The notes under the pieces were generated by a model that saw only the letters and a list, made by a program, of their open reading frames with translations, did not search any database and was not told the origin of the DNA. From Bartonella sp. ML69XJBT (lineage in GTDB: Bacteria; Pseudomonadota; Alphaproteobacteria; Rhizobiales; Rhizobiaceae): 64,000 nt of DNA. Positions 1-13,704 of this stretch are shown piece after piece. Position 1 is the first letter of the stretch. Each line of letters begins with the position of its first letter. Made by a program: the position numbers and the translations under genes. The stretch spans positions 56,465 to 120,464 of the forward strand of contig NZ_JAQITB010000005.1 of assembly GCF_028618515.1 (NCBI RefSeq). The letters run 5' to 3'.

Positions 1-312
1 CAAACGAATCCAGCTTTCTTCACGCCGTGCTTTTTCACGCGATAGAACAGCTTCACCCATCGCATTTTCAATGCGTTCAATGTAAACTTCAACTTCATCG
101 CCAACTTGTAAGGAACCGTCTTTTCCTTTAGCTCCAAATTCTTTGAGTGGAATACGTCCTTCGACTTTAAGTCCAGCATCAATAATGGCCATGTCTTTCT
201 CGATTGCAATAATGCGACCTTTAACAACGGATCCTTCATTAAGATCATTGGTTTGAAAGGATTCCATAAGAAGGGCTTCGAAATCCGCTGTTGTGGGATT
301 GTATTGTGACAT
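1..312 (-). CDS. rpsA: 30S ribosomal protein S1, N-terminal part
   Basis: This is the first 104 codons of ribosomal protein S1, which binds mRNA at the ribosome and helps initiation on structured or weak leaders. The gene starts at the ATG complementary to 310-312 (MSQYNPTTADFEALL) and runs off the left edge. The visible part covers the acidic N-terminal ribosome-binding region and the start of the first S1 RNA-binding repeat (EGSVVKG, with the repeat continuing towards the edge). It is downstream of cmk on the same strand, separated by about 130 bases; aroA-cmk-rpsA is a conserved order in alphaproteobacteria. Identification is firm; the C-terminal repeats cannot be seen. Confidence 0.95.
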   Translation of the reverse strand, partial: MSQYNPTTADFEALLMESFQTNDLNEGSVVKGRIIAIEKDMAIIDAGLKVEGRIPLKEFGAKGKDGSLQVGDEVEVYIERIENAMGEAVLSREKARREESWIRL

Positions 313-443
313 AAGAACTCCTGATACATACCTTGAATTTAAAGGTATAAGCGCTAGGTTAGTGTTAACATGGGGCAAGTTCCTGCCTTTTTCCTTGAAT
401 ACAGAAAAAAATTAGCGCTCGGCCGGAAATCACCTTTACAACT

Positions 444-2437
<1,994 letters not shown>

Positions 2438-2606
2438 CTAAATTTTACGAAATTAATCCCCTCCTTAGCACATGCTTTGAGAGGCGTCATGAGGAAATCT
2501 ATGGAGAATGATGTATTTATCTTTTGACAAAGACATTATTTTTTGATTAAGCACCATGAAATTTATTTTTTAATGGAATGATAGTTAAGCAAAAGAGGCA
2601 CGGTTT

Positions 2607-2987
2607 ATGGCAAAACAGGATCTTGGAACTAAGCGTGTTGATCCAGAAACGGGAAAGAAGTTTTATGATCTTAATCGCGACCCTATTGTATCGCCTTATA
2701 CAGGGATTTCTTATCCACGTTCTTATTTTGAGGTTGCAGCAGCTGAAGCAAATAGTGAAGAAGATGTTGATACTGAAGAGCTTGATACAGCACTTGAGAA
2801 ATCTGCCTTTATGCTTCTTGAAGAGGATGGTGACGATTCTAAAGATGATGATCTTCCTGATTTGGAGGATGGTGATGTTGATCTTGGTGATGACGATGAT
2901 GCCTTTTTGTCCCATGATGAGGACGATGAGGATGATGATGTTGCCGATATTCTCGGAGGCGGTGTTTCTAACGACGATGATTCTTGA
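2607..2987 (+). CDS. TIGR02300 family acidic protein of unknown function
   Basis: This 126-residue cytoplasmic protein belongs to a small family common in alphaproteobacteria (TIGR02300), whose role is unknown. The N-terminal part carries the family core GKKFYDLNRDPIVSPYTG at about residues 16-33. The second half is almost entirely Asp and Glu, interrupted by a few Leu and Val, and ends in a run of Asp. It is transcribed divergently from aroA, a position that is conserved in related genomes, and tRNA-Ala follows. The start at 2607 gives the conserved MAKQDLGTKR N-terminus. Confidence 0.85.
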   Translation: MAKQDLGTKRVDPETGKKFYDLNRDPIVSPYTGISYPRSYFEVAAAEANSEEDVDTEELDTALEKSAFMLLEEDGDDSKDDDLPDLEDGDVDLGDDDDAFLSHDEDDEDDDVADILGGGVSNDDDS

Positions 2988-3110
2988 AAGTTAAGAGAAG
3001 CGTAAAGTTATTCTTTTCATTGAATGCAAATTTTTCTTGATCTTCGATTTTTATCGTTCTAGAAAATTTCAGTCAGGTTGTTTACCTTTCTTTTAAAAGG
3101 GCAACTATAT

Positions 3111-3186
<76 letters not shown>

Positions 3187-3640
3187 AACAGACCAAAGTT
3201 TTTTTCAATAAGCTATCAATATTTATAAAAAGAATTTATCTGCTGTGAAGGGTGCATTTTTATCTATAGCATTTTCAATGATTGCATATTGCATAATGTG
3301 CCTATTTCCAAGAGTTCGCTATACGCCTTTTCTTTGATAATACTCAGGAAATTTATTGCTATGAAAGCGCAAGAGCAGATGAGTGATATTTTGTAGTTTG
3401 CGCAAATATCTTTACACGGAAAATGAAAGTCTGTTCTCATATTATTTCTTAAATCAAAAGCTTTAGCGATCATTTTTGCAGAAAATGTTATTTGGATGAC
3501 CAACAATAGCTGTAGCTTTCAATTTTGTGATTTAATTGTCTCAATAACGGGCTTTTTTTATTTTTCGCAGGCGACCTCTTGTTTTTAAGGGGAGATTGCA
3601 GCAAAACAAAGAAAATGGAATTATTTGAGGGGAAAAAATA
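3187..3640. other. Spacer between tRNA-Ala and ilvD, no supported gene
   Basis: The stretch is AT-rich. An 80-codon open frame on the minus strand (3264-3506) lacks a good ribosome binding site and resembles no family I know. The last 50 bases contain the ilvD leader with a GAGGGGAAA ribosome binding site. I see no leader peptide or attenuator of the type that controls branched-chain operons in enterobacteria. Confidence 0.6.
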
Positions 3641-5479
3641 ATGCCTTCTTACCGTTCAAGAATATCGACTCATGGACGCAATATGGCAGGGGCTCGCGGT
3701 CTTTGGCGTGCGACAGGGATGAAAGAGACTGATTTCGGCAAACCTATCATTGCTATTGCCAATTCTTTTACACAATTTGTACCAGGACATGTCCATTTAA
3801 AAGATCTTGGACAGTTGGTAGCACAACAGATAGCAATTGCTGGCGGTGTTGCGAAAGAGTTTAATACTATTGCTGTAGATGATGGAATTGCGATGGGGCA
3901 TGATGGAATGCTCTATTCTTTGCCATCACGTGAAATTATTGCTGATTCTGTTGAATATATGGTCAACGCCCATTGTGCTGATGCACTTGTCTGTATTTCC
4001 AATTGTGACAAAATAACGCCAGGTATGTTAATGGCTGCTTTACGCTTGAATATTCCAACAATCTTTGTTTCAGGCGGTCCTATGGAAGCAGGTAAAATTA
4101 AATGGAAAGGTCAAAATCTTACTGTTGATTTGGTTGATGCCATGGTTGCTGCGGCTTCAGAGCATAATTCAGAAGAAGAAATTGTGGAAATGGAGCGTGC
4201 TGCTTGTCCCACATGTGGTTCTTGTTCAGGAATGTTTACGGCTAATTCTATGAATTGTTTAACCGAAGCATTAGGGCTTTCTCTTCCTGGCAACGGGTCA
4301 ATATTAGCAACGCATAGAGATCGCCAAATGCTTTTTGAAGAAGCAGGAAGACAGATTGTTACATTGGTCAAACGTTATTATGAACAAGGAGATGAGACAG
4401 TTTTACCGCGTTCGATCGCCTCACGCAAGGCTTTTGAAAATGCCATGGCTGTCGATATTGCTATGGGAGGATCCACCAATACTGTTTTACATCTTTTAGC
4501 GGCTGCGCAAGAAGGTGAAGTAGATTTTACCATGACGGATATTGATCGGCTTTCACGTCGTATTCCTGTTTTGTGTAAGGTTGCTCCTTCTGTTGCAAAT
4601 GTGCATATGGAAGATGTCCACCGCGCGGGTGGAATTATGGCTCTTTTAGGAGAATTGGATGCTGCCGGACTCATTGATACCTCTACTTATACGGTTCATG
4701 CAAAAACGATGAGGGAAGCTCTTTGCCACTGGGATATAAAACAGACACATGAATCAACGGTTCATGAATTTTATCGTGCAGCGCCAGGGGGGATTCCAAC
4801 GCAAACAGCGTTTAGTCAATTTTGTCGCTATGAAACCCTTGATCTTGATCGTGAAAAAGGTGTGATTCGTGATAGAGAACATGCCTATTCGCAAGATGGA
4901 GGATTAGCGGTTCTTTATGGGAATATTGCCAGAGATGGTTGTATTGTAAAAACAGCGGGTGTTGATCAATCAATTTTAACTTTTAAAGGTTCAGCAAGAA
5001 TTTTTGAAAGCCAAGATTCAGCAGTTTCAGCAATCTTAAATAATAAAATTCAATCAGGCGATATTGTTTTAATTCGCTATGAAGGTCCCCGTGGTGGACC
5101 TGGAATGCAAGAAATGCTCTATCCAACAAGTTATCTCAAATCCAAAGGATTAGGCAAGGACTGTGCACTTATAACGGATGGACGTTTTTCAGGAGGAACT
5201 TCAGGACTCTCAATAGGTCATATCTCACCAGAGGCTGCAGAGGGAGGAGAAATTGCTTTGGTAGAAGAGGGAGATATCATAGAAATTGATATTCCTAATC
5301 GTACCATTCATATGTTGGTCGATGACGCTGAGATAAAGCATCGTCGTGCTAAAATGGAAGCAAAAGGAAAAGCAGCTTGGCAACCGGTTGAGGAGCGTGA
5401 GCGTAAAGTCTCAAAGGCTCTCAAAGCTTATGCAGCGATGACAACTTCTGCTGCTAAGGGTGCGGTTCGTAGCATATGA
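3641..5479 (+). CDS. ilvD: Dihydroxy-acid dehydratase
   Basis: The enzyme removes water from 2,3-dihydroxy-isovalerate and the methylvalerate analogue, the third shared step in valine, leucine and isoleucine synthesis. The 612-residue protein has normal length. Iron-sulfur cluster cysteines are present at Cys122 ([10 protein letters not shown]) and Cys195 (within [10 protein letters not shown]). The C-terminal [10 protein letters not shown] motif is complete. A strong GAGGGG ribosome binding site precedes the ATG. It stands alone, with no other ilv gene in the window. Its neighbour downstream is a broken integrase. Confidence 0.97.
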   Translation: MPSYRSRISTHGRNMAGARGLWRATGMKETDFGKPIIAIANSFTQFVPGHVHLKDLGQLVAQQIAIAGGVAKEFNTIAVDDGIAMGHDGMLYSLPSREIIADSVEYMVNAHCADALVCISNCDKITPGMLMAALRLNIPTIFVSGGPMEAGKIKWKGQNLTVDLVDAMVAAASEHNSEEEIVEMERAACPTCGSCSGMFTANSMNCLTEALGLSLPGNGSILATHRDRQMLFEEAGRQIVTLVKRYYEQGDETVLPRSIASRKAFENAMAVDIAMGGSTNTVLHLLAAAQEGEVDFTMTDIDRLSRRIPVLCKVAPSVANVHMEDVHRAGGIMALLGELDAAGLIDTSTYTVHAKTMREALCHWDIKQTHESTVHEFYRAAPGGIPTQTAFSQFCRYETLDLDREKGVIRDREHAYSQDGGLAVLYGNIARDGCIVKTAGVDQSILTFKGSARIFESQDSAVSAILNNKIQSGDIVLIRYEGPRGGPGMQEMLYPTSYLKSKGLGKDCALITDGRFSGGTSGLSIGHISPEAAEGGEIALVEEGDIIEIDIPNRTIHMLVDDAEIKHRRAKMEAKGKAAWQPVEERERKVSKALKAYAAMTTSAAKGAVRSI

Positions 5480-5712
5480 TTGTATGAAAAACCTTATTTA
5501 TGGAAAATGAATAGAATTGTAAGTCTTTTTCGTAAGATGACAATACATTGATTTATAATGATGAATTATCATTTTTCAACTTGGATCACAACTCCGAATA
5601 TCGTGAGATTTTCTCATCACAAATCCTCTCATATTGAATCGATTAAGATCACTTGCTTGCACGTCATAAGCGGGCTGGCGTGTGGGTAAAACTGGACAAG
5701 AAAGGAGTAAAA

Positions 5713-6063
5713 ATGCCTCTTATGAATGCTCTCAAAGGCAAGGGTTATCGCAATATTGGGAGTTGGCAACTATAATGATGGTGCTGGCTTGCTTCTTTAC
5801 AAGCATAAAGATGGTGGTGCTAATAGCTTTATCGTTATACCCTTCATGGTAGGTTCCGTGAAATTGGCTTTTGTGCTTTAAGAAATGTTTCTTTAAAATA
5901 AGCCCGTGAATGTGCAACTGGGTGGCGTTCTGTTTTACATGAAGGTCGTGACTTCATGAAAAAACGAGAGAAACAAAAGCGTGAAGCAATGCGCAATCTC
6001 CATTATTTAAAGGACATTGCTTGTGATACTTTTGAAAGTCGGAAAGCAGAGTTTCAAACTGAT
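5713..6063 (+). pseudogene. Broken phage-type tyrosine integrase, N-terminal remnant
   Basis: Pieces of one protein can be read across frames. The opening codons MPLMNALKGKGY are followed, after a frame change near 5770, by YNDGAGLLLYKHKDGG. After a second frame change near 5822 the reading continues as LYRYTLHGRFREIGF, ALRNVSLK, a TAA stop at 5899-5901 where a Gln codon is expected, then ARECATGWRSVLHEGRD, and MRNLHYLKDIACDTFESRKAEFQ split by no further stop. This matches the DUF4102 N-terminal domain of P4-type integrases. The catalytic C-terminal domain is missing. It is a fossil of an old insertion; no att site was recognised. Confidence 0.82.
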
Positions 6064-6324
6064 TATTTTACATGCTCTGGAAGAATATTTAAAATCAGAG
6101 CGCATCAGAATGACAAGTATCACGCTGACGAATATGGGTGCTACAAATTGCATTTTTGTATAAAAACAATTAGCTTTAAGAAATGTTATGCATTTGCTTT
6201 CTTGGTCTCTACTTTTTACTGCTTTTAAAGAGACATTGTGTGAAAGCAATGATAAGATAGTGAAGAGTCGATATGCGTTAGAATGATCAAGGAAGAATGC
6301 TTTTTTTAATTTTCTATAAAGGGC
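6064..6324. other. Spacer after integrase remnant
   Basis: No gene is supported here. The stretch probably contains further decayed integrase or prophage sequence, since open frames run in from the remnant, but I cannot align it to a known domain. Confidence 0.45.
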
Positions 6325-9060
6325 TTAGTTTTTTTCCAGTTGTTTGAGGCGGTAAATTTCTTCTAAAGCTTGTTTAGGGGAAAGTTCATCAGGGTGAATA
6401 TTTGCTAAAGCTTTATGAAGTATGCAATGGTCTTGTGTTTTTTCATTGACAGGAGATACTGCTTTAAGGGAAAAAAGCGGTAAATCATCAATGAGTTTAT
6501 GTCCTTTCCCAGCCATTTCACCTTGTTCTAATTGGTGGAGAACATCTGTAGCACGGGCAATAACCGCTGGCGGAAGCCCAGCAAGTTTTGCAACTTGTAC
6601 GCCGTAGGATCGGTCTGCAGCTCCTGGTGTGACTTCATGAAGAAAAACCACATCACCATCCCAATTTTTAACTTTCATTGTTACATTATGAAGGCGGTTA
6701 AGCTTTTCTGTCAGTGCTGTCATTTCATGAAAATGGGTAGCAAGAATAGCACGACAGCAATTAACTTCATGCAGATATTCCACAGCTGCCCACGCAATGG
6801 AAAGTCCATCAAAGGTTGATGTTCCTCGTCCAATTTCATCAAGAATAACAAGGGATTTGTGACTAGCGTGGTTAAGAATTGTTGCTGTTTCCACCATTTC
6901 CATCATGAAGGTTGAGCGCCCTCTTGCAAGGTCATCGGAAGCACCAACACGACTAAAGAGGCGATCAACGACGCCAATATGTGCGCAAGTTGCTGGAACA
7001 AAGGATCCCATTTGCGCCATAATAGCAATAAGTGCATTTTGCCGTAAAAAAGTGGATTTTCCTCCCATATTGGGACCGGTCAAAAGCCAGATTGCTGCAT
7101 ATTGATGATTTTCTTGTACAGAAAGATCACAATTATTGGCAACAAAGGGTTCTGCTGCCTGTTTTCGGAGTGCTTGCTCTACGACAGGATGGCGACCAGC
7201 AGTGATATGAAAGGTAAGAGAATGATCAATTTTAGGACGACAATATCCTTGTTCTTCAGCCAGATGTGCTAATGCGACGGATACATCCAAGACAGCAAGT
7301 GCTTCGGCTGCTTTACGAATGAAATCAACCTGCTCAGTAATTTCATGCACAAGGGTTTCAAAGATTTCTAGTTCAAGTGTCAGTGCGTGGTTAGCAGCAT
7401 GGGCAATACGGCTTTCAAGGTCAGCAAGCTCTGTTGTGGTAAAGCGCATAGCATTTGCCATTGTTTGCCGATGAATAAAACGTGCTTTGGCTTGAGGGTT
7501 ATTTGTGAGTGCGGATGCTTGCACATTTGTGACTTCAATGAAGTAGCCTAGAATATTATTATGCTTGATTTTAAGAGTCTTAATATCTGTTTCTTGGGCA
7601 TATTGTGTTTGAAGTTCCAAAATAACACGGCGCGATTCATCACGTAGAGCACGCATTTCATCAAGCTCTTTATGATATTGAGGGCGAATAAAACCACCAT
7701 CACGTTTAAGCAGAGGAAGATCATCCGCTAATGCTCGTTCTAAATGATCATGTAAAGCAGTAGGCAAATGTGAGAAAACCTGTTGTACGTCACTGATTTC
7801 TTGAGGAAGCAATTGATTATTAAAAAGCTGGTGAATTTCACGAATAATTTCAAAACCACGCTGGATTGTAGCTATATCACGGGGACCACCTCGTCCAAGC
7901 ACCAAACGTGACACTGCACGGGGCATGTCTGGCCCCCCTTTTAAAATGAGCTTTATAGCTTCTGCAAGCGAGGTGTTTCGTAAAAAAAAGGCAACCGAAT
8001 CGAGACGATGATCAATAGCTGAGGGTGTGGTGAGAGGCGCAATAAGGCGATCGACAAGAAGACGTGATCCCCCTCCTGTTACAGTACGATCAATAGCTTT
8101 TAATAAGCTTCCATCACGTTGTCCTGAAGTGGTTCGGACAAGCTCAAGACTAAGTCTGGTTGCAGCATCAATGAAAAGGGTAGCACTTTCATTTTGACGT
8201 TCAGGACGCATAAGAGGAGGGCGATGCGTGACTTGTGTTTTTTCGATGTAACGAATGGCAGCAGCGATTGCAGAAAGTTCAGGGCGAGAATAATCGGCAA
8301 CACCTTCAAGGGTTGAAAGTTTAAAATAACCGCAAATATCGCGTTCAGCAGTGACTGTGTCAAAGAGATTAGCAGGTTGAGGCAAAACAATGCGATTGAG
8401 AACATGAAAAAGTGATTTATGGGATTTATCATGAAAGAAAGAGTCAGCGACAATAATTTCTTGAGGATCTACGCGCATAATATCTGCCAGAAGTTTTTCA
8501 TGACGGCTTTCTGTTACACGAAATATGCCTGTTGAGATATCAATCCAAGAAAGGGCAAAATCCTCTCCGTCGCTGGTTTTGATGCGAGCAAGTGTCATCA
8601 GATAATTTGCACGCGTTGGATCAAGAAGCTTTTCTTCGGTAAGAGTTCCAGGTGTGACAAGGCGAACGACATTGCGTCGAACAACTGATTTTGATCCACG
8701 CCTTTTAGCTTCTGCAGGATCTTCTGTTTGTTCACAAACAGCAACGCGGTAACCACAAGCAATGAGTTTTTGCAAATAGTCATCAGCAGCATGAACGGGA
8801 ACCCCACACATAGGAATATCTTCACCCAAATGTTTGCCACGTGTTGTAAGTGTGATTCCTAAAGCTTGGGCAGCTTCAACTGCATCATTAAAAAACAATT
8901 CATAGAAATCACCCATACGGTAAAAGAGAAGGGAATCATTATTGACTGCTTTGATTTCTATATATTGCTCCATCATAGGAGTGAGGCGTTGTTGATGAGG
9001 AGCAGATGAGAGGGCAGGCTGAGGAATTAAATTATTTTTATAGTTGTTTTTTTTATCCAT
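6325..9060 (-). CDS. mutS: DNA mismatch repair protein MutS
   Basis: MutS binds mismatches and small loops in DNA and, with MutL, starts repair. At 911 residues it has the normal alphaproteobacterial length. The N-terminal mismatch-binding domain contains the FYELF motif (Phe-X-Glu that stacks on the mismatch) near residue 51. The ATPase domain has a Walker A ([10 protein letters not shown]) near residue 660 and a Walker B with signature ([14 protein letters not shown]) near residue 740. No defect is visible. It is divergent from maeB. Confidence 0.97.
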   Translation of the reverse strand: MDKKNNYKNNLIPQPALSSAPHQQRLTPMMEQYIEIKAVNNDSLLFYRMGDFYELFFNDAVEAAQALGITLTTRGKHLGEDIPMCGVPVHAADDYLQKLIACGYRVAVCEQTEDPAEAKRRGSKSVVRRNVVRLVTPGTLTEEKLLDPTRANYLMTLARIKTSDGEDFALSWIDISTGIFRVTESRHEKLLADIMRVDPQEIIVADSFFHDKSHKSLFHVLNRIVLPQPANLFDTVTAERDICGYFKLSTLEGVADYSRPELSAIAAAIRYIEKTQVTHRPPLMRPERQNESATLFIDAATRLSLELVRTTSGQRDGSLLKAIDRTVTGGGSRLLVDRLIAPLTTPSAIDHRLDSVAFFLRNTSLAEAIKLILKGGPDMPRAVSRLVLGRGGPRDIATIQRGFEIIREIHQLFNNQLLPQEISDVQQVFSHLPTALHDHLERALADDLPLLKRDGGFIRPQYHKELDEMRALRDESRRVILELQTQYAQETDIKTLKIKHNNILGYFIEVTNVQASALTNNPQAKARFIHRQTMANAMRFTTTELADLESRIAHAANHALTLELEIFETLVHEITEQVDFIRKAAEALAVLDVSVALAHLAEEQGYCRPKIDHSLTFHITAGRHPVVEQALRKQAAEPFVANNCDLSVQENHQYAAIWLLTGPNMGGKSTFLRQNALIAIMAQMGSFVPATCAHIGVVDRLFSRVGASDDLARGRSTFMMEMVETATILNHASHKSLVILDEIGRGTSTFDGLSIAWAAVEYLHEVNCCRAILATHFHEMTALTEKLNRLHNVTMKVKNWDGDVVFLHEVTPGAADRSYGVQVAKLAGLPPAVIARATDVLHQLEQGEMAGKGHKLIDDLPLFSLKAVSPVNEKTQDHCILHKALANIHPDELSPKQALEEIYRLKQLEKN

Positions 9061-9273
9061 GTTTACGCGCCTGTTTCCTTCAAGTGAGGTTTTAATGCCC
9101 TTTTTTGTTTACTTCAGTAATACTTATCTTCATTATCTCTAAAAATTGAAACGTGTAATCAGGTTGGTTAAAGCAAGCATAGCGATTTCTCATGTATGAA
9201 TCAAATTTTAAAATTGGGTAATTACACGTATCATAGAGCATAATTGACACTGTTTTGGAGAGAATTGAGTGAA

Positions 9274-11565
9274 ATGAAAAAGCAAAATCAGAAACTACCT
9301 CAAATGATTTATGGTGTTAGTGAGCAAGAAGCTCTTGATTTTCATAGTTGTGGTCGGCCTGGAAAGCTTGAAATTATTGCAACAAAGTCTATGGCAACAC
9401 AGCATGATTTAGCACTTGCCTATTCACCAGGTGTTGCTGTTCCAGTTAAAGCAATTGCTCAAAATCCAGCATTGGCTTATGATTATACGACAAAAGGAAA
9501 TCTTGTGGCTGTTATATCAAATGGAACAGCTATTTTAGGATTGGGCAATTTAGGTGCGCTTGCATCTAAGCCTGTAATGGAAGGCAAAGCAGTGCTTTTT
9601 AAGCGCTTTGCGGATATTGATTCCATTGATTTGGAAATTGATACAGACGATCCAGAAAATTTTATCAATTTAGTACGTCATTTGGAACCGTCTTTTGGCG
9701 GTATCAATCTTGAAGACATTAAAGCACCAGAGTGTTTTATGATTGAGAGTCGCTTACGCGAAATCATGAATATTCCTGTTTTTCATGATGATCAACATGG
9801 TACAGCAATTATTGTTGCCGCTGGCGTACTGAATGCTCTGTATTTAACAGGGCGTGATATGCAAAATACTAAGTTAGTCTGTAATGGTGCTGGCTCTGCT
9901 GGAATTGCTTGTATTGAATTGATTAAAGCAATGGGGTTTCGACCTGAAAATGTTATACTCTGTGATACGAAGGGCGTGGTCTATGAAGGGCGCAAAGAGG
10001 GAATGAATAAGTGGAAAGCTGCCCATGCTCTTCGAACCGATAAACGCACGCTTGCCGAAGCAATGGAAGGTGCGGATATGTTTTTTGGGGTTTCTGCTAA
10101 AGGCGCAATTACCCCTGAGATGGTCAAATCAATGGCACCACAGCCAATCATTTTTGCCATGGCCAATCCCGACCCAGAAATTACACCAGAAGAGGTTATG
10201 CAAGTGCGTAATGATGCCATTATGGCAACAGGTCGTTCGGATTATCCAAACCAAATTAACAATGTTCTTTGTTTTCCTTATATCTTTCGTGGTGCGCTTG
10301 ATGTACGTGCGACGGTTATCAATGAGGACATGAAAATTGCTGCTGCAAAAGCTTTAGCGCAGTTGGCCCATGAAGAGGTTCCTGACAGTGTGGCAGAAGC
10401 TTATCGCGGCAAGCGATTGAAATTTGGACCCAATTATATCATTCCTGTTCCTTTTGATCCACGTTTGTTTACGGTTGTTTCAAAAGCGGTGGCAAAAGCG
10501 GCAATGGAGAGTGGTGTTGCGCGAAAGCATATTGATGATTTAGAGGCTTATGAACGTGATTTGAGTGCAAGACGTGATCCCATTTCCTCTGTGATGCGTG
10601 GAGTTTATAATCATATTCGCCAAGCGCCAAAACAGATTGTCTTTGCAGAAGGTGAAGAAGAGCAAGTCATCCGAGCTGCTGTTTCCTATGTTCATCAAAA
10701 ACTAGGACAAGCAATTTTGATTGGTCATGAAGAACAAGTAAGAGAAACTGCTGCTGTTGCTGGTATTGATCTTGAGCGAGAAGGTATTTCACTGATGAAT
10801 GCTAAGCTTTCCTGTCGTACGGATGCTTATGCGAATTACCTTTATAAAAAGATGCAGCGTCAAGGCTGGCTATTGCGTGATTGTCACCATCGTATCAATA
10901 ATGATCGCAATTATTTTGCTGCTTGTATGGTGGCATTAGGGGATGCTGATGCAATGGTTACAGGGGTAACACGCAATTACGAAACAGCATTAATCGATAT
11001 ACGTCGTGTGATTAATGAAAAACCAAAAGAACGGCTGATTGGTATCTCAATGGCTATTTGCCGTGGGCGAACTGTGTTTATTGCAGATACAGCTGTTTAC
11101 GAGGATCCTAGCGCCGAAGAACTTGCTGATATAGCGGAACAAACAGCTTCTTTTGTCCATGGATTTGGATATCAACCAAGGGTAGCTTTTTTAGCATTTT
11201 CTACTTTTGGTTATATGAAGGGACAAGTTACACAAAATATCCAAAATGCTGTTCGTATTTTGCATGAACGCGGGGTTGACTTTGAATTTGATGGAGAAAT
11301 GAGTGCAGATGTAGCGCTCAATTTGAAATTGATGCAGCAATATCCCTTTATGGGATTAACAGAACCAGCTAACATTTTAATAATGCCTGGCTATCATAGC
11401 TCTTCTATTGCGAGTAAAATGTTGCAAGAGCTTGGTGAAGCAACCATTATTGGACCTATTCTGATTGGATTGGAAAAATCTGTCCAAATTGTACCGTTTA
11501 GTGGAAATGATACGGATGTTGTCAATATCGCAATGCTAGCAGCGTATCATGCAAAAAAGTTGTAA
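9274..11565 (+). CDS. maeB: NADP-dependent malic enzyme with phosphotransacetylase-like domain
   Basis: The enzyme decarboxylates malate to pyruvate, making NADPH. The protein (763 residues from the chosen start) has the typical two-part layout: a malic enzyme domain in about residues 1-420 ([15 protein letters not shown], Rossmann GAGSAG, ANPDPEI) and a C-terminal phosphotransacetylase-like domain in about 430-760 that is thought to be regulatory. A TTG at 9244 is in frame, but the ATG at 9274 is preferred because GGAGAGAA sits nine bases upstream. It ends just before a strong hairpin terminator shared with the convergent secB. Confidence 0.95.
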   Translation: MKKQNQKLPQMIYGVSEQEALDFHSCGRPGKLEIIATKSMATQHDLALAYSPGVAVPVKAIAQNPALAYDYTTKGNLVAVISNGTAILGLGNLGALASKPVMEGKAVLFKRFADIDSIDLEIDTDDPENFINLVRHLEPSFGGINLEDIKAPECFMIESRLREIMNIPVFHDDQHGTAIIVAAGVLNALYLTGRDMQNTKLVCNGAGSAGIACIELIKAMGFRPENVILCDTKGVVYEGRKEGMNKWKAAHALRTDKRTLAEAMEGADMFFGVSAKGAITPEMVKSMAPQPIIFAMANPDPEITPEEVMQVRNDAIMATGRSDYPNQINNVLCFPYIFRGALDVRATVINEDMKIAAAKALAQLAHEEVPDSVAEAYRGKRLKFGPNYIIPVPFDPRLFTVVSKAVAKAAMESGVARKHIDDLEAYERDLSARRDPISSVMRGVYNHIRQAPKQIVFAEGEEEQVIRAAVSYVHQKLGQAILIGHEEQVRETAAVAGIDLEREGISLMNAKLSCRTDAYANYLYKKMQRQGWLLRDCHHRINNDRNYFAACMVALGDADAMVTGVTRNYETALIDIRRVINEKPKERLIGISMAICRGRTVFIADTAVYEDPSAEELADIAEQTASFVHGFGYQPRVAFLAFSTFGYMKGQVTQNIQNAVRILHERGVDFEFDGEMSADVALNLKLMQQYPFMGLTEPANILIMPGYHSSSIASKMLQELGEATIIGPILIGLEKSVQIVPFSGNDTDVVNIAMLAAYHAKKL

Positions 11566-11596
11566 AAAAAAGGCCCTGATATTTCAGGGCCTTTTT
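11564..11596. terminator. Bidirectional rho-independent terminator between maeB and secB
   Basis: A perfect 9-bp stem (AGGCCCTGA at 11571-11579 and TCAGGGCCT at 11584-11592) with a TATT loop. A run of T follows on the plus strand and a run of A precedes it, which is a T run on the minus strand. It can therefore end both the maeB and the secB transcripts. Confidence 0.92.
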
Positions 11597-11615
11597 GACA
11601 ATAAAAAATAAATTT

Positions 11616-12098
11616 TTAAGATGGTTGTACCTGACTCTGATTGTCATTTTGTTCTTCAGCGAGACGTTTTTGAAACAATGCTGCAAAATCAATTGGATCA
11701 ATCCAAAGAGGTGGAAATCCCCCATTTTGGGTGGCATCAGATATAATTTGCCGCGCAAATGGAAACAAAAGACGAGGACATTCAATAAAAACAAGAGGCA
11801 TAACATGCTCTTGTGGAATGTTTTTAATATGAAAAACACCACCGTAAATGAGTTCTACATGAAACAGTGTTTCCGCGTCATCATTGGCTTTTACGGAGAG
11901 GGATAAAATAACATCATAATTATCATCACCAATTGGGTTTGCGTTGACATTAATATTGATATCTATTTGTGGTGCTTTTTCACGCGAACGCAGTGAATGA
12001 GGAGCACTTGGGTTTTCGAATGAGAAATCTTTTAAATATTGCGTTAATACAGCAAAAACTGGCTCTCCACCACTGTTGTTCATTTCACCTTCAGCCAT
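11616..12098 (-). CDS. secB: Protein-export chaperone SecB
   Basis: SecB keeps precursor proteins unfolded and hands them to SecA for export. The 160-residue protein has the SecB core, including [14 protein letters not shown] near the N-terminus, the [14 protein letters not shown] strand ([13 protein letters not shown]) and the [17 protein letters not shown] motif. The C-terminus is Asp-, Glu- and Gln-rich. In related genomes it sits next to fxsA and the Tim44-domain gene, as here. Confidence 0.96.
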   Translation of the reverse strand: MAEGEMNNSGGEPVFAVLTQYLKDFSFENPSAPHSLRSREKAPQIDININVNANPIGDDNYDVILSLSVKANDDAETLFHVELIYGGVFHIKNIPQEHVMPLVFIECPRLLFPFARQIISDATQNGGFPPLWIDPIDFAALFQKRLAEEQNDNQSQVQPS

Positions 12099-12244
12099 AG
12101 TATAAACCTTTTCATTTATGATAATATATATTTTTCTATTTTAGAACCGCAGATTAAGCTGGTTATCACGCCTTGCAAAAGGTTGCAAGAAACGCTCCTC
12201 TTGTCTTGATTATTTTTTAATTTGGATACAGATTGTTGGGAATT

Positions 12245-12751
12245 TCAATGATTATCATCATTTTTACGCCATAAGGATTCTGTAGTATTATAAACTTCGT
12301 AGTCTTCTGCTTTAAGATCAATGGTTTTTTCAGCAGCATTTTGAGTATTGGTTTTATTTTTAGTACGGGTGTTTATTTTATTTCTAGATAATGAAAAGAA
12401 ATGCCAGATAAGAGAACGAATTGGCTTAATAAGGAGTAATATTCCCAAAATATCGCTTACAAATCCAGGGAGAATGAGCAAAATAGCGCTCACAATGACG
12501 AAGGTATCATTGATAATAGTGTTTTCTAGTCTACGTCCTTGAATAAGTTCACTTTGTATATTTTTTAAAAGGCTAATTCCTTGAACTCGCAATAAAATAC
12601 CTCCAACTATTGTTGTGAGAACAACCAAACTCAAAGTTGCTAGAATTCCAATTTCTTTTCCAACAAAAATAAAACCAGCGATTTCAATTAAAAGAGCGCT
12701 AAGGAAAATAATGATAAAAAAGCGAGGATTTATAGGGTAAGACTTTATCAC
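12245..12751 (-). CDS. fxsA: FxsA family membrane protein
   Basis: A 168-residue inner membrane protein. About three to four hydrophobic segments are visible: FFIIIFLSALLIEIAGFIFV near residue 12, a second around residues 35-52, and a third in TFVIVSAILLILPGFVSDILG around residue 85, which contains the family's LPGFxSDxxG motif. The E. coli homologue relieves phage F exclusion when overexpressed; the native role is unknown. The C-terminal tail is polar and Asn- and Lys-rich. Confidence 0.92.
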   Translation of the reverse strand: MIKSYPINPRFFIIIFLSALLIEIAGFIFVGKEIGILATLSLVVLTTIVGGILLRVQGISLLKNIQSELIQGRRLENTIINDTFVIVSAILLILPGFVSDILGILLLIKPIRSLIWHFFSLSRNKINTRTKNKTNTQNAAEKTIDLKAEDYEVYNTTESLWRKNDDNH

Positions 12752-12954
12752 ATGAAAACTCCCTTCTGAATAGTTTAGGATAGAAGATTATACGAGTCAT
12801 TCTTTTAAACATACATGAAGAAAGGTTATAAAAATACATGAGAGGTTATAAAAATATTTGAATAGTAGATTCCTCATTTTACATATTTATTGATAAATGA
12901 TATTGACTGCAATGTTTATACAGATCATCTTAGGTTTGGAGATTGACAGCACCC

Positions 12955-13647
12955 ATGGAATTTGACGTTATACTTGTCGTAGCTCTTGTTATTATGGTTA
13001 TCGTTTTTGTGCAACTGCGTAATGTATTAGGAAAACGAATTGGTTTTGAAAAACCTCCCTTTGATCCTTATTCGCATCGTTCTAAAAAACAAATTGAGGC
13101 AGAAACGACAGATAATATTGTTTCGTTCCCTCATCAGGAAAATTCGCAAAAGAATGATTTTAGCGAGATTGATACGATTTCACCAGAAGGAACTATACTG
13201 AATGAAGGTTTGCGAGCGCTTCGCAAAATTGATTCTCATTTTTCTCCTCAATTTTTTATAAAAGGTGCACGGGTTGCTTATGAAATGATTGTTACAGCTT
13301 TTGCTAGAGGTGATCGAGATCAACTTAAAAGATTGCTTTCTCAAAATGTTTTTGAAAGCTTTTGTGCTGCTATTGAGAAACGTGAAAACAATAATGAAAG
13401 AGTTCAGTTTACTTTCGTTGGAATTAATAAGATAGAGTTCGTTTCAGCAGCAATACAAGACAAGGACGAATTTATAACTGTGCGGATTATCAGTGAGATG
13501 ATTTCTGTAACCTATAATGGGCAAGGAGAGCGTATAGATGGTGATCCTGATGCTATCGTAGAAATTAGAGATGTTTGGACTTTTGTTCGCAACAGCCTAT
13601 CATCAGATCCAAATTGGAAACTTTTTGCAACAGAAGATGAAAATTAA
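12955..13647 (+). CDS. Tim44/TimA-type adaptor domain protein
   Basis: A 230-residue protein anchored by an N-terminal hydrophobic helix (VILVVALVIMVIVFVQL, about residues 4-20). After a polar linker comes a C-terminal Tim44-like domain (about residues 85-225) with FIKGARVAYEMIVTAFARGDRDQLKRLL, shown here in part, and the final DVWTFVRN...PNWKL strand. A TTG at 12943 is in frame; the ATG at 12955 gives the conserved start and GGAG lies upstream. Homologues are encoded beside secB and fxsA in related bacteria; the partner is unproven. Confidence 0.88.
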   Translation: MEFDVILVVALVIMVIVFVQLRNVLGKRIGFEKPPFDPYSHRSKKQIEAETTDNIVSFPHQENSQKNDFSEIDTISPEGTILNEGLRALRKIDSHFSPQFFIKGARVAYEMIVTAFARGDRDQLKRLLSQNVFESFCAAIEKRENNNERVQFTFVGINKIEFVSAAIQDKDEFITVRIISEMISVTYNGQGERIDGDPDAIVEIRDVWTFVRNSLSSDPNWKLFATEDEN

Positions 13648-13704
13648 GATTTTTTATCCCATAAGATCATAATAAATAAGCTTTATAAGAGATTGAAGAT
13701 TGAA

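Noticed and set aside
3264..3506. 80-codon frame upstream of ilvD on the minus strand
   Set aside because: No ribosome binding site, no family resemblance, AT-driven composition.
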